Translations under genes and position numbers: made by a program
Shown: one piece after another, positions 25,500-34,417 of the stretch
Layout: each line of letters starts with the position of its first letter
Numbering within the stretch: the first letter of the stretch is position 1
Notes under the pieces: generated by a model
Told to the model about the DNA's origin: nothing
Seen by the model: only the letters and a program-made list of their open reading frames with translations
The model's database searches: none
Origin: JAXLWB01 sp046328715
GTDB lineage: Bacteria > Chloroflexota > Anaerolineae > Caldilineales > Caldilineaceae
Assembly: GCA_046328715.1 (NCBI GenBank)
Contig: JAXLWB010000008.1
Coordinates: 1-64,000, forward strand
DNA length: 64,000 bases
Reading direction: 5' to 3'

Positions 25500-26273
25500 A
25501 TGGGCACGACACCGCGCATTACAACGTCTTTGGCAGAATGGAACCGTGCCCTGGAAGACGCCATCCAGAATGAAGATGCACAGCGTGCGTTGCCTCTGGC
25601 AGAGATTGTTTTGCGAGTATTACCACGCCATCTGGCCACCTATCAGCGCTTGTTACGAGCGTTGTGGTCGCTCGGTCGGTGGGGCGAAGGTGCCGAGTGG
25701 GGGCGTAGGTTGTTGCAAGCTGATCCAACCAATGCGCTGGCCTGGAGAGCGTTGGGACGTGCAGCCGAGCAGAGTGGCAACCGTCAAGAAGCAAATTCGA
25801 TCTTTCATCGTGCCTTTGAGTGCGATCCGTACGAGCCAGAGATTCGGGGCTGTTTGCGCCGCACCAGTTTGATCGGTGAGAAATCGTTAGAGTTGGATCA
25901 AGCATGTTTGGCAATGCTCTATTTGCGTGGACAGCGTTGGCAACAGGCCGCTGATACCTATCGGTCGTTGCTCCAATTTGATATCCGTCGGGTCGATTTT
26001 CAAAGCGGTCTGCTGTTGGCCTTGTGGCAAGGGGGAGCGGAGCGTGAAAGTTATCAACTGGCACAGGAGTTACGTCAATCCCATCCGCACCTACTGCTGG
26101 CGTGGAGTGTGATCAACGATCTGGGCGATGAAGATGATCGGGCACTGGCGCATCAACCGCTGCAAAGTATGGACCCCGACTGTGACTATCAACGTCACTG
26201 GTGGGGTTTACCGATTGATTTACAGCCGGTGGAGTTGAGGGTGAGTGAGGAAGAAGCTCAGTTGTTAAAATAG
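25500..26273 (+). CDS. TPR-repeat protein
   Basis: 257 residues from ATG 25500 (MGTTPRITTSLAEWNRALEDAI); a TTG at 25473 would add nine residues. Tandem TPR motifs are visible, for example ALPLAEIVLRVLPRHLATYQ, LLQADPTNALAWRALGRAAEQ with the classic A-x6-A spacing, and ANSIFHRAFECDPYEPEI. No signal peptide, membrane helix or enzyme motif. Cytoplasmic scaffold or adaptor; partners unknown. It lies upstream of ndk, separated by a hairpin. Confidence 0.8.
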   Translation: MGTTPRITTSLAEWNRALEDAIQNEDAQRALPLAEIVLRVLPRHLATYQRLLRALWSLGRWGEGAEWGRRLLQADPTNALAWRALGRAAEQSGNRQEANSIFHRAFECDPYEPEIRGCLRRTSLIGEKSLELDQACLAMLYLRGQRWQQAADTYRSLLQFDIRRVDFQSGLLLALWQGGAERESYQLAQELRQSHPHLLLAWSVINDLGDEDDRALAHQPLQSMDPDCDYQRHWWGLPIDLQPVELRVSEEEAQLLK

Positions 26274-26314
26274 AGATTGGGAGATGAAAAGATTGTAGTT
26301 GTTTGGCCTTTGGA

Positions 26315-26388
26315 AAACAACAACGAATGAAGAAAGAAACAAAAGTGCCCAGTTAGCCATTCGTTCCTTTCTTCATTCGTTGTTGTGC
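26315..26388. repeat. Word-repeat hairpin, CAACAACGAATGAAG family
   Basis: ACAACAACGAATGAAGAAAG opposite CTTTCTTCATTCGTTGTTGT. The same arms recur at 27981-28060. Confidence 0.88.
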
Positions 26389-26481
26389 AATGCCTGAATA
26401 CATATAAGCGATTTACAAACAATCAATCTCCTAACCTCAAAAATACAAAACAATTTCATTCAAAATTTGGAGTCTATCAAA

Positions 26482-26928
26482 ATGGAACGAACTTTTATTA
26501 TTGTCAAGCCCGATGCCGTGCAACGTGGCTTGATCGGCGAAATTATTGCTCGCTACGAACGTCGCGGGCTGAAGATTGTGGCGATGAAGTTTATGCAGGT
26601 GAGTGATGAATTGGCGCGCAAGCACTATGCCGTCCACTCCGAGCGCCCCTTCTTTGCCGGTTTAGTCAAATATATCGCCAGTGCGCCGGTGGTGGCAATG
26701 GTGGTGGAAGGGACCAACGCCATCGAAATCGTGCGTAACACCAACGGTGCGACCAAACCATCTACCGCCGCCCCTGGTACCATCCGCGCCGACTTCGGCA
26801 TCGAGATTGGTCGTAACCTAGTTCATGCCAGCGACAGCCCCGACAATGCCACCTTCGAGATCGGACTCTGGTTCGGCGAGGATCTGATCAACTGGAAGCG
26901 CGCCACGGATGAGTGGATCTTCGAATAG
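26482..26928 (+). CDS. ndk: Nucleoside diphosphate kinase
   Basis: Transfers the gamma phosphate between NTPs and NDPs through a phosphohistidine. 148 residues, normal length. TFIIVKPDAVQRGLIGEI opens the fold; ERPFFAGLVKYI and NGATKPSTAAPGTIRADFG follow, and the catalytic His is in NLVHASDSPDNA (usually HGSD; an Ala replaces Gly, which is tolerated in some family members). ATG 26482 is preferred over the upstream TTG. The TTTGGAG box is a fair ribosome site. Confidence 0.97.
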   Translation: MERTFIIVKPDAVQRGLIGEIIARYERRGLKIVAMKFMQVSDELARKHYAVHSERPFFAGLVKYIASAPVVAMVVEGTNAIEIVRNTNGATKPSTAAPGTIRADFGIEIGRNLVHASDSPDNATFEIGLWFGEDLINWKRATDEWIFE

Positions 26929-26933
26929 AGTAT

Positions 26934-26988
26934 GTAATCTCTTAATCTCCCAATCTCTAATCTCTGTTGAGATTGGGAGATTAAGAGA
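26934..26988. repeat. Word-repeat hairpin between convergent ndk and epimerase genes
   Basis: AATCTCTTAATCTCCCAATC against GATTGGGAGATTAAGAGATT with a short loop. Confidence 0.9.
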
Positions 26989-27937
26989 TTGCGACCCGCC
27001 CCGCTGCGATTAACCACTCCACTGCCTCCACCACCGCCTGGTACGACGAATATCTTGGCTGGTAGTTGATCAGCCGCTGGCCCTTGGCGATGCTGCAATT
27101 GGGGCTATGGGCAATGTGATCCCAGGTTGCCTGGGCTTCTTGCGGAGTCACTGTTTTGCGCCATTCATCAAAGGGCAGGAAGGTCAACTTTGCTGGTTGA
27201 CCGAACCAAGCGGCCATTGCTTCGGCATAACCGCGCAGCGTGATGGCTTGGGGCGAAACCACGTGGAAGCTCTCACCGACTGAACTGCTCCAGTGTATCA
27301 TTGCCTGCATAAACGACTGAGCGACATCATCGGCGTGGACGTGATGAACAGTCTCCATGCCAAAGTTGGGCAGTGTCAATTCTTCTCCACGCGCCAGTGT
27401 GCTGAAGACAACAGGATTGAAATGGCCCGCCGGGTTGAGTGGATTCCAGCCCGGCCCGACAATGTGTCCCGGATGAAGACAGGTCGCTGGCAGGTTGCCG
27501 CGCCGTGCCTCGTTGAGCAGGTATGCCTCGATCTTGGCTTTTTGAATGCCGTACTCACCAAAGGGCTGTTTGGGCGCATCTTCGGTGGTTGGCACTTGCA
27601 GGCTATGACCGTGAGTCCAGATGGTGCCGCAATGCAGAAAGTGTTGCACTTTGCCACGCAGTGCCTCAGCTAAGTGTTGCGCACTCTCCAGCGTAAAACA
27701 GATCATGTCGATCACCACGTCGGCGTTCAGTTCAGCAATTTGTGCGCCAAAAGTGCCAGTCTGCTCGGCAGCAGCGCGGTCGATTGAGACATTCTGCACT
27801 TTGTTCCATGCGGCGTGTGGCTGATAGGGCTGCATCTGCCCACGCGAGACATTGATCACCTCGTGTCCCGCTTCCACCAGGCGTGGTACAAGATAGGTTC
27901 CTACATGCCCCCGCCCGCCGATAATGACAACTCGCAT
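26981..27937 (-). CDS. NAD-dependent epimerase/dehydratase family protein
   Basis: 318 residues from ATG 27937 (AAGGAGAAAAACA before it). The extended SDR dinucleotide motif IGGRGHVGTYL opens the protein, and the catalytic Tyr-x3-Lys is FGEYGIQKAKIE. A later block HPGHIVGPGW marks the sugar-epimerase branch. The last codons lie in repeat-hairpin DNA (26981-26988). Downstream of a hydroxyacid dehydrogenase and a ManD-like gene on the same strand, so it may act in sugar-acid metabolism. Exact substrate unknown. Confidence 0.92.
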   Translation of the reverse strand: MRVVIIGGRGHVGTYLVPRLVEAGHEVINVSRGQMQPYQPHAAWNKVQNVSIDRAAAEQTGTFGAQIAELNADVVIDMICFTLESAQHLAEALRGKVQHFLHCGTIWTHGHSLQVPTTEDAPKQPFGEYGIQKAKIEAYLLNEARRGNLPATCLHPGHIVGPGWNPLNPAGHFNPVVFSTLARGEELTLPNFGMETVHHVHADDVAQSFMQAMIHWSSSVGESFHVVSPQAITLRGYAEAMAAWFGQPAKLTFLPFDEWRKTVTPQEAQATWDHIAHSPNCSIAKGQRLINYQPRYSSYQAVVEAVEWLIAAGRVAIS

Positions 27938-27980
27938 TGTTTTTCTCCTTGGTTGCTTTCCTCGTAACCATCCCGAATTT

Positions 27981-28060
27981 TGCAAACAACAACGAATAGA
28001 GAAAGGAGCAAAATCGTTGTCGGGTACGTTCGTTTATTTCTTCATTCGTTGTTGTGTTGC
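27981..28060. repeat. Word-repeat hairpin, second CAACAACGAAT copy
   Basis: GCAAACAACAACGAATAGAG and CTTCATTCGTTGTTG in opposite orientation, between the epimerase and hydroxyacid dehydrogenase genes. Confidence 0.87.
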
Positions 28061-28070
28061 AGCCGAGTCT

Positions 28071-29060
28071 TTATTTGCCTCGATAGTTAGCCTGTGACAG
28101 CACCTGCGGATTCACGATATTGGTCGGCGTTTCGCCACGCAACATCTGAGCAACGTGCAATGCTGCCTTCTGCTGCAACTCGGCAATCGCCGCATCCGAG
28201 TAAAAAGCAGCATGAGGCGTGATAATCACATTCTCAAACTGCAAAAGAGGATGGTCAGGCGGCGGCGGTTCCTGGCTCAATACATCCAGCGCTGCACCCG
28301 CGATCCAACCATGGCGTAACGCAGCTTCAAGATCGCTTTCATTGACCACTGCCCCGCGTGACGTGTTGACCAAAAAGGCGCTTGGCTTCATCTGGCGCAA
28401 CGTATCGGCATTGAGCAGTCCGTGCGTCTCCTCGGTCAACGGCACATGAATCGACACATAGTCAGATGCCTGGAGTAAGGCAGCTAGGTCGGCCACAAAG
28501 GTTACGCCCGGCAGCGCGTCCTCCATCGTCTTAGAACGACGATAGACCAAGATACGCAAACCCAATCCTTGGGCCTTTGGAATCAATGTGCGGGCAATGT
28601 TGCCATAGCCGACGATGCCCAAGGTCTGCCCACGCAGGCGTGGCAGTGGAACAGTCGTCTGGCGATTCCATTCTCCACGCTGTGTCCGTCGAGCAAAGGT
28701 GACAATTTGGCGGGCACAGGCCAGGATCAACGCCAAGGCATGGTCGGAAACCTCTTCGTGGCAGAAGTCAGGCACATTGGTCACCACCATGCCCAGCGCC
28801 GTGGCGTGCACAACCGGAATGTTGTCGAGCCCAACCCCGTAACGGCTGACGATGCGACAGCGCGGTGCAGCATCCAACACCGCAGGTGCAATCTGCTTCC
28901 AACAGGTCAAAATCGCATCGGCTTCAGGGGCAAGCGCCAATAGTTCGGCTTCGTCGCCACGCTTGGCCAGCAGTACCCTTGCCCCCAACGGTGCCAGTAT
29001 CGCTTCTTCAATCGTCGTATTGGGCCAGCCGATGTCGGTGACGAGGACAGTAAGTGACAT
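28071..29060 (-). CDS. Hydroxyacid dehydrogenase (phosphoglycerate dehydrogenase-like)
   Basis: 329 residues. Rossmann motif LGIVGYGNIARTLIPKAQG near 150; catalytic Arg in LVNTSRGAVVNE, Glu in VLSQEPPPPDHPL and His in IITPHAAFYSD. No ACT domain, so it is not the classical serine-pathway SerA. It is similar in plan to, but clearly distinct from, the 2783-3736 enzyme. It neighbours the ManD-like dehydratase, which hints at oxidation or reduction of a sugar-acid intermediate. ATG 29060; weak ribosome site. Confidence 0.9.
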   Translation of the reverse strand: MSLTVLVTDIGWPNTTIEEAILAPLGARVLLAKRGDEAELLALAPEADAILTCWKQIAPAVLDAAPRCRIVSRYGVGLDNIPVVHATALGMVVTNVPDFCHEEVSDHALALILACARQIVTFARRTQRGEWNRQTTVPLPRLRGQTLGIVGYGNIARTLIPKAQGLGLRILVYRRSKTMEDALPGVTFVADLAALLQASDYVSIHVPLTEETHGLLNADTLRQMKPSAFLVNTSRGAVVNESDLEAALRHGWIAGAALDVLSQEPPPPDHPLLQFENVIITPHAAFYSDAAIAELQQKAALHVAQMLRGETPTNIVNPQVLSQANYRGK

Positions 29061-29084
29061 GGTCAGTTCCTGATTTCAGGCAAA

Positions 29085-29155
29085 CGAGATTAGAGATCAG
29101 AGATTGGAGATTGACGTGATTACCAATCTCCAATCTCTGATCTCTAATTTCCATT
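29085..29155. repeat. Word-repeat hairpin, GATTGGAGATT family
   Basis: GAGATTAGAGATCAGAGATT with GGAGATT words facing CAATCTCCAATCTCTGATCT on the right arm. Confidence 0.9.
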
Positions 29156-29156
29156 T

Positions 29157-30425
29157 CTATGGCCGATTCAACGTCCCATCCGGCAAGCGTGACTGGGTCC
29201 AGTCGATCACGCCGTTGTTGTATTGCGACATGTTGGAGTGCAGCGGGTACTTGGCCGCTTTTTCTTCGTCAATGTCAATGCCCAGGCCAGGCTTGTCGTT
29301 CGGGTAGAGGTAGCCGCCTTTGATCTGTGGGCAACCGGGGAAGACATCTTCGAGCACGTCGTTAAAGCCGGAGAACTCCTGAATGCCGAAGTTCTGTACG
29401 GCGACGTCCAGTTGGACATTGGCGGCGTGGCCGATCGGTGAAACATCACCAGGGCCGTGGAAGGCGGTACGTACGCCGTAGGCTTCACACAGGCTAGCCA
29501 GCTTGCGCGCTGGTGTGATGCCACCGATGTCACTGATGTGGACACGGATAAAGTCGATCAGCTGGTTGACGATCAGCGGCTTCCATTCGAGCGGATGGGT
29601 GAAGAGTTCGCCCATCGCTATTGGCACCGCCGCATGTTGGCGGATCACCCTGAACCACTCTTGATCCTCTGGGGCCAGCGGGTCTTCGAGGAAGAAGAGT
29701 CGATAGGGTTCGAGTGCCTTGGCCAGACGCACCGCTTCAACCGGAACCAGTCGCTCATGCACATCGTGGAGCAGGTGAGTATCAAAGCCAATCTTGCTGC
29801 GCACATAGTCGAACATTTTGGGCACGCTCAGGCAGTAAATGTCAGGGTCATAATAGTCGCCCGGTTGCGCCCCTTCGGGACCATACTTGGCGCGGCCAAT
29901 GCCGCCATAGACCGAGACATTGTTGTACGAACCGAGCGCCGCCTGTTTGCCGATGCCGCCGTAACCGCCAATCTGGCAGCGGATGTGTTGATAACCCTGC
30001 TCTTTGAGGCGCAACACATTGTCGAGCACCTCCTGCGGCTCGCGCCCATCGGCATGGCGATAGACCGCCGCTGCCTCACGCACCTTGCCGCCGAGGAGGT
30101 CATAGACGGGCATCTTGGCCACCTTGCCCTTGATGTCCCACAGTGCCTGATCGACGCCGGAGATGGCGTTGTTGAGCACCGGACTGTTGCGCCAGTAGGA
30201 GTTCTGATAGCAGAGTTGCCAGATCTCTTCGATGCGTGCTGGGTCACGACCGATCAGCAGGGGTTTTAGATAATCTTCGACCGCCGAACGCACGGCCAGA
30301 ATCCGCTGCGTAAAGGTCGCACAGCCAACTCCGTAGAGTCCCGGTTCGGATGTCTCGATCTTGACCACTCCTAAGCCGATGTTGGCCGGCGCAGTGAGAA
30401 TACATTTGACATTAGTGATATGCAT
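29157..30425 (-). CDS. ManD-like enolase-superfamily dehydratase (mannonate/gluconate dehydratase type)
   Basis: Abstracts the alpha-proton of an aldonic acid and expels water to give a 2-keto-3-deoxy acid. 422 residues, close to ManD/RspA length. Signature segments: CQIGGYGG after the KEQGYQHIR strand, the metal and base region THLLHDVHERL, FLEDPLAPEDQEW, AMGELFTHPLEW, and the HGPGDVSPIGHAAN block unique to the ManD branch. Family members range from efficient mannonate dehydratases to nearly inactive ones; which this is cannot be told. The HpcH/HpaI aldolase (19602) could in principle cleave such products. Confidence 0.92.
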   Translation of the reverse strand: MHITNVKCILTAPANIGLGVVKIETSEPGLYGVGCATFTQRILAVRSAVEDYLKPLLIGRDPARIEEIWQLCYQNSYWRNSPVLNNAISGVDQALWDIKGKVAKMPVYDLLGGKVREAAAVYRHADGREPQEVLDNVLRLKEQGYQHIRCQIGGYGGIGKQAALGSYNNVSVYGGIGRAKYGPEGAQPGDYYDPDIYCLSVPKMFDYVRSKIGFDTHLLHDVHERLVPVEAVRLAKALEPYRLFFLEDPLAPEDQEWFRVIRQHAAVPIAMGELFTHPLEWKPLIVNQLIDFIRVHISDIGGITPARKLASLCEAYGVRTAFHGPGDVSPIGHAANVQLDVAVQNFGIQEFSGFNDVLEDVFPGCPQIKGGYLYPNDKPGLGIDIDEEKAAKYPLHSNMSQYNNGVIDWTQSRLPDGTLNRP

Positions 30426-30439
30426 AGAAGCCTCGAGAA

Positions 30440-30482
30440 GTATGGAGATTGGAGATTAGATATGTCAATCTCCAATCTCTTT
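30440..30482. repeat. Short word-repeat hairpin
   Basis: TATGGAGATTGGAGATTAGA and TCAATCTCCAATCTC in the spacer after the methyltransferase gene. Confidence 0.82.
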
Positions 30483-31266
30483 AGAATTTACCTGCAATTA
30501 TCTGATAATAACTTGCCAACAGTTTATAAGGGTACTTGTCTGTCAGTTCAAATTCCAACTTTTCCAGTTGCCCGTGAATAGTTGGATCGTACTTGCGCTC
30601 GTTGTCGCCCCAGTAGACATACATACAGAGAATGCCATAGTCCTGCTTAATGTGTAGCCCGTGAGCCGCCAGCATCTCGCAAAACTCTTCGGCACTGTAG
30701 AGGGTCATGGTTGATTTGAAGACGATCGTGTTAAAGGTGCGCTGGCCGATTTCGGTAAGGGCACCTTCCAGGTCATTGCGCAGGAAGGCGGTGGAGTAGG
30801 TTCGGGAGTAGCGATTGACATTCACAAACGAGGCAATGCCGCCCGGTTTCAACAGTGCAGCCATCTCGCCCAGCCGGGTTGGCACATCATCAACGTAGGA
30901 GAGCACGTTGTGACAGAGCAGCAGATCAAAGCTGGCGGGAGCAAAAAGGGTAGGTAATTGAAGCAAGTCAGCGTGATGGAGTTGCACCTGTTCTTGCAGT
31001 CCCTTCGCTGTGATCTGCTCTTGTGCATCACCCAACATCTCCTGCGAGTAATCGACCAGATCGACTTGATAGCCCGCTTCGGCAAAGGGGAGTGATTCGA
31101 CGCCATTACCGCCACCCACGTCAAGGATACGCAGCGGGCGATCAATCGGCAAATGTTTGACCAAGTTGGCATGGCAAAGTTTATACTTGAGTTTGAACCA
31201 AGGGTAGCTTTGTTCTTTGCGCCATTGGGCGATTCCGCTATCAAAGACGGTGGAAGGTGTAGACAT
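30481..31266 (-). CDS. Class I SAM-dependent methyltransferase (CmoM/SmtA-like)
   Basis: 261 residues. SAM motif I ILDVGGGNGVESL (near 47), motif II acidic end VDLVDYSQEML, then HHADLLQL and LLLCHNVLSYVDD. The pattern GGGNGxxS resembles CmoM (tRNA wobble-uridine carboxymethoxy methyltransferase), but the long C-terminal part differs and the substrate is left open. It is 9 bp downstream of the thiolase gene, so they probably share a transcript. Confidence 0.87.
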   Translation of the reverse strand: MSTPSTVFDSGIAQWRKEQSYPWFKLKYKLCHANLVKHLPIDRPLRILDVGGGNGVESLPFAEAGYQVDLVDYSQEMLGDAQEQITAKGLQEQVQLHHADLLQLPTLFAPASFDLLLCHNVLSYVDDVPTRLGEMAALLKPGGIASFVNVNRYSRTYSTAFLRNDLEGALTEIGQRTFNTIVFKSTMTLYSAEEFCEMLAAHGLHIKQDYGILCMYVYWGDNERKYDPTIHGQLEKLEFELTDKYPYKLLASYYQIIAGKF

Positions 31267-31275
31267 ACGAAGATC

Positions 31276-32484
31276 CTAAATCCGCTCAATGATCGTTGCA
31301 ATCCCCATGCCGCCACCCGCGCAGAGGGTGATGAGTGCGGTCGTGCGGTCGCTGCGTTCCAGTTCGTCGAGTGCAGTACCGAGCAAGATGGCTCCGGTGG
31401 CACCCAAGGGATGACCGAGTGCAATTGCCCCGCCGTTGACATTGATGCGTTCGTTGGAATCAATCCCCAGATCACGCATAAACTTGAGCACTACGGCGGC
31501 AAAGGCTTCGTTACATTCAATCAAGTCGATGTCGCTGAGTTGCATCCTGGCCTTAGCCAAAGCCTTGCGCGTGGCGGGGGCTGGACCCGTGAGCATGATA
31601 GTTGGTTCGCTACCGACGAGTGCCGAGGCAACAATGCGGGCACGAGGACGCAGACCGAGCGCCTCACCCTTGGCTTTGCTGCCGATCAACACCAGGGCCG
31701 CACCATCAACAATGCCCGACGAGTTGCCAGCCGTATGTTGATGGTCGATCTGGGCGACTTGCGGATACTTTTTCAGCGCAACTGCATCAAAACGGGTTCG
31801 TCCCATGTCAGCAAAGACTGGCTGTAATTGGGCCAAGCCGGCCAACGAACTGTCTGCACGCGGATGTTCGTCACGCGCCAGGATGAGATTTTCACGTTCA
31901 TCGTAAATTGGCACCAGCGACTTAAAGCGTCCCTCTTGTTGCGCTACTGCGGCACGGTTTTGGGAATTTAGAGCGTACGCATCCAACTGCTCTCGACTGA
32001 AGCCTTCGAGTGTGGCAATGAGATCAGCGCCGATCCCTTGCGGCACAAAGCCAATCTGCTCAGCCACCACCGGATCATCCATCAGCGCACCACCATCCGA
32101 ACCCATGGCGACACGCGACATCGATTCGACGCCACCTGCCGCAATCAGCTCTTCCCAACCAGAACGCACCTTCATCGCCGCCACATTCACCGCTTCCAAC
32201 CCCGAGGCACAGAAGCGATTGAGTTGCATCCCAGGCACGTCGGTGGACCAACCTGCCATCAAGGCTGTGCTACGGGCAATGTTTGCCCCTTGTTCACCGA
32301 CTGGCGTCACACAGCCAAGCACGATATCGTCTACTTGACTGGTATCGAGTGCATGACGTTGCTGAAGCTCTTTTAACAAGATTGTCAAAAGTTGGATCGG
32401 TGGCACTCCGGCCAGCGCTCCATTCTTGCGCCCCTTACCGCGCGGCGTGCGGATTGCATCGAAGATATAGGCATCTGTGCTCAT
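31276..32484 (-). CDS. Acetyl-CoA C-acyltransferase (thiolase)
   Basis: Condenses or cleaves acyl-CoA with acetyl-CoA (beta-oxidation or acetoacetyl-CoA formation). 402 residues. Acyl-accepting Cys92 in NRFCASGLEAVN, His in NGGAIALGHPLGATG and the second Cys in TLCAGGGMGIA, all canonical. Starts with IRTPRGKGRKNGALAG, typical of degradative thiolases. Same strand and adjacent to FabH-like and methyltransferase genes. No hydroxyacyl-CoA dehydrogenase is nearby. Confidence 0.96.
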   Translation of the reverse strand: MSTDAYIFDAIRTPRGKGRKNGALAGVPPIQLLTILLKELQQRHALDTSQVDDIVLGCVTPVGEQGANIARSTALMAGWSTDVPGMQLNRFCASGLEAVNVAAMKVRSGWEELIAAGGVESMSRVAMGSDGGALMDDPVVAEQIGFVPQGIGADLIATLEGFSREQLDAYALNSQNRAAVAQQEGRFKSLVPIYDERENLILARDEHPRADSSLAGLAQLQPVFADMGRTRFDAVALKKYPQVAQIDHQHTAGNSSGIVDGAALVLIGSKAKGEALGLRPRARIVASALVGSEPTIMLTGPAPATRKALAKARMQLSDIDLIECNEAFAAVVLKFMRDLGIDSNERINVNGGAIALGHPLGATGAILLGTALDELERSDRTTALITLCAGGGMGIATIIERI

Positions 32485-32502
32485 AGGCTCCTTCCTTTTT
32501 TG

Positions 32503-32580
32503 AGACAGACAAGAAGACAGGAAGACAAGAAGAAGGAATGAGTATGCAGATCATCCTGTCTTCTCGTCTTCTTGCATTTC
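32503..32580. repeat. Word-repeat hairpin, ACAAGAAGACAGG family
   Basis: GACAAGAAGACAGGAAGACA opposite CCTGTCTTCTCGTCTTCTTG. The same words form the right half of the tract inside deoA (88-120). Confidence 0.88.
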
Positions 32581-33567
32581 TCACACCTCCACCACAGCCG
32601 CGCCCCAAGTCAACCCTGCCCCAAAGGCCACCAGCAGCAGACGATCACCGCGTTGAATGCGGCCACTCTCCATCTGTTCGGCCAGCGCCATTGGAATCGA
32701 GGCTGCTGAGGTATTGGCGTAGCGGTCAATGTTGACGATAAAGCGTTCCATTGGCACTCGCATATCCTTGGCGGCAGCTTCGATGATGCGGAGATTGGCT
32801 TGATGGGGAATGATCCAATCAACCTGGTCGAGTGTCATCCCCGCTTTATCCAGCGCTTTGTAACAGGAGCGCCCGACCACACGGGTGGCAAACTTAAAGA
32901 CCTCGCGGCCATTCATCTTGATATAGTGGCTACCATCGGCAATTGTCTCTGCGCTGGCAGGCAAGGCTGAACCACCTGCGGGCATGATGATCTGCTTGGC
33001 CTGGCTGCCATCCGAACCGAGCGAAAAGCCACGTACACCGCCCGGTTGATCACTGGCAGAAAGCACCAATGCTCCCGCCGCATCCCCAAAGAGCACACAG
33101 GTCGAGCGGTCGTTCCAATCGACGAAACGACTGAGCAGTTCAGCTCCGATGACGAGGATGTTGCGATACGCTCCTGTCGCGATAAATTGATGTGCAGTCG
33201 TCAGCGCATAGACGAAACCGCTACAACCGTTGAGCAGCACAAATGCAGGTGTATCGAACGCTCCCAGTTCGTGCTGTACCAGGCTGGAGACGGGCGGCGC
33301 AAACTGGTCGGGCGTCGAAGTGGCCACAATGATCAAGTCAAGTTCCTGGGCGTCGAGGTTGGCACGCGCAAGGGCACGGCGTGCGGCGTTGACGCACAAG
33401 GTCGAGGTTGATTCATCGGGTCCAGCCAAGTGACGCTCACGAATGCCACTGCGCTGCACAATCCATTCGTCACTTGTATCCAACCGTAAGGAAAGATCGT
33501 GGTTGGTGACAACACGCTCTGGCACATAAAAACCCCAGCCGCGAATATGGCTGTAGATGTTGGACAT
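32581..33567 (-). CDS. fabH: 3-oxoacyl-[acyl-carrier-protein] synthase III
   Basis: Initiates fatty-acid synthesis by condensing an acyl-CoA with malonyl-ACP. 328 residues from ATG 33567; a frame from 33588 adds seven residues without a better ribosome site. The catalytic triad is intact: Cys115 (LLNGCSGFVYAL), His in WIIPHQANLRII and Asn in RYANTSAASIP. DTSDEWIVQRSGIRERH is the FabH N-terminal signature. Next to a thiolase rather than fab genes, so it may feed a secondary lipid or ketone route instead of bulk synthesis. Confidence 0.95.
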   Translation of the reverse strand: MSNIYSHIRGWGFYVPERVVTNHDLSLRLDTSDEWIVQRSGIRERHLAGPDESTSTLCVNAARRALARANLDAQELDLIIVATSTPDQFAPPVSSLVQHELGAFDTPAFVLLNGCSGFVYALTTAHQFIATGAYRNILVIGAELLSRFVDWNDRSTCVLFGDAAGALVLSASDQPGGVRGFSLGSDGSQAKQIIMPAGGSALPASAETIADGSHYIKMNGREVFKFATRVVGRSCYKALDKAGMTLDQVDWIIPHQANLRIIEAAAKDMRVPMERFIVNIDRYANTSAASIPMALAEQMESGRIQRGDRLLLVAFGAGLTWGAAVVEV

Positions 33568-33583
33568 GGAGTACTCCAGGTAG

Positions 33584-33634
33584 AACAAGGAAGTGGTAAT
33601 TGAGTAATTACCTAATTACCACTTCCCTACTCAC
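33584..33634. repeat. AT-rich hairpin, GGTAATTGAGTAATTACC
   Basis: GGAAGTGGTAATT with its complement AATTACCACTTCC, and an inner palindromic GGTAATT/AATTACC. Confidence 0.8.
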
Positions 33635-34127
33635 GGTCAGACATAAATACAATCGAAATCGGCTTAAAGCCCCACTTGGCGGACCATTCGTGGAAGCTGT
33701 GATTTTCATAGCCAGACTCGTAAAAGATGCGCTGGATACCATCCGCACGCAGTTGATTGATGGCTCCCTCGAAAAGTTGGCGACCGATGCCACCACCGCG
33801 ATATTCGGGCAGCACGCAGAAATCCTGCAAGATGCCATAGCGTGTATACTTGCCTTCGACCTTATCAACGACTTGGAAGCCAACCACTTTGCCGCTTTCC
33901 ACATCCACGGCGACTAGCTGTCCTTCTGGATACTCTTCAAATTCTCGGGTGAATTCTTTGCGCCAGATCGCAAATCGGTCTGGGCTGAGGGTTTGGCTGT
34001 CATACGCCACCCCTTCTTGTAGCTCGCTGTAAGAAATATAGCCCTGATGCGCAGAGGCAACCTGGTTGAAAACTGCCACCATGCCATCTACATCGTCGCG
34101 CCGCATTTTGCGTACTATCGCCTGCAT
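33627..34127 (-). CDS. GNAT family N-acetyltransferase
   Basis: 166 residues from ATG 34127. GNAT core: VVGFQVVDKVEG strand, acetyl-CoA pyrophosphate loop FCVLPEYRGGGIGRQLFEGAI, and the C-terminal YESGYENHSFHEWSAKWGFKP with the HxF-type helix before the last strand. Acceptor unknown. Its upstream frame extension to 34196 runs into repeat DNA and is not counted. Confidence 0.9.
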   Translation of the reverse strand: MQAIVRKMRRDDVDGMVAVFNQVASAHQGYISYSELQEGVAYDSQTLSPDRFAIWRKEFTREFEEYPEGQLVAVDVESGKVVGFQVVDKVEGKYTRYGILQDFCVLPEYRGGGIGRQLFEGAINQLRADGIQRIFYESGYENHSFHEWSAKWGFKPISIVFMSDRE

Positions 34128-34159
34128 AAGGATTCTCTGGGTAGTAAGGGTTATTATGA

Positions 34160-34255
34160 TAAGATGAAGGGATGACGCCGACCTTCGGTCGGACATGACA
34201 AGGTGAAAGGTGAGTTACTACTTCATCTTGTCAGCCCTTCATCCTGTCAGCTTTT
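34160..34255. repeat. Word-repeat hairpin, GATGAAGGGATGAC family
   Basis: AAGATGAAGGGATGAC with a small inner GCCGACCTTCGGTCGG stem-loop, against CATCTTGTCAGCCCTTCATC. Confidence 0.85.
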
Positions 34256-34308
34256 CATAGACAGTTACTATAGCACACTCCAGCATCCATTCGCCATTTT
34301 TTTGCAAG

Positions 34309-34337
34309 TTGTGCCATTTTACAAGCTATGGTATACT
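34309..34337 (+). promoter_or_regulatory. Putative promoter of the UgpC-type ATPase gene
   Basis: TTGTGC at 34309-34314 and TATACT at 34332-34337, 17 bp apart, 80 bp before the start. The start itself has AAGGAG at 34401-34406. Confidence 0.5.
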
Positions 34338-34417
34338 GTTTAAGCGGTAGATCACGATAGTGATTCTGCTCTTTAAACTTCTGGTTTTCTGTTCCAGCAT
34401 AAGGAGAAAAATAAAAT

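Noticed and set aside
29457..30269. 270-codon plus-strand open frame
   Set aside because: Antisense to the ManD-like gene; no recognisable motifs.
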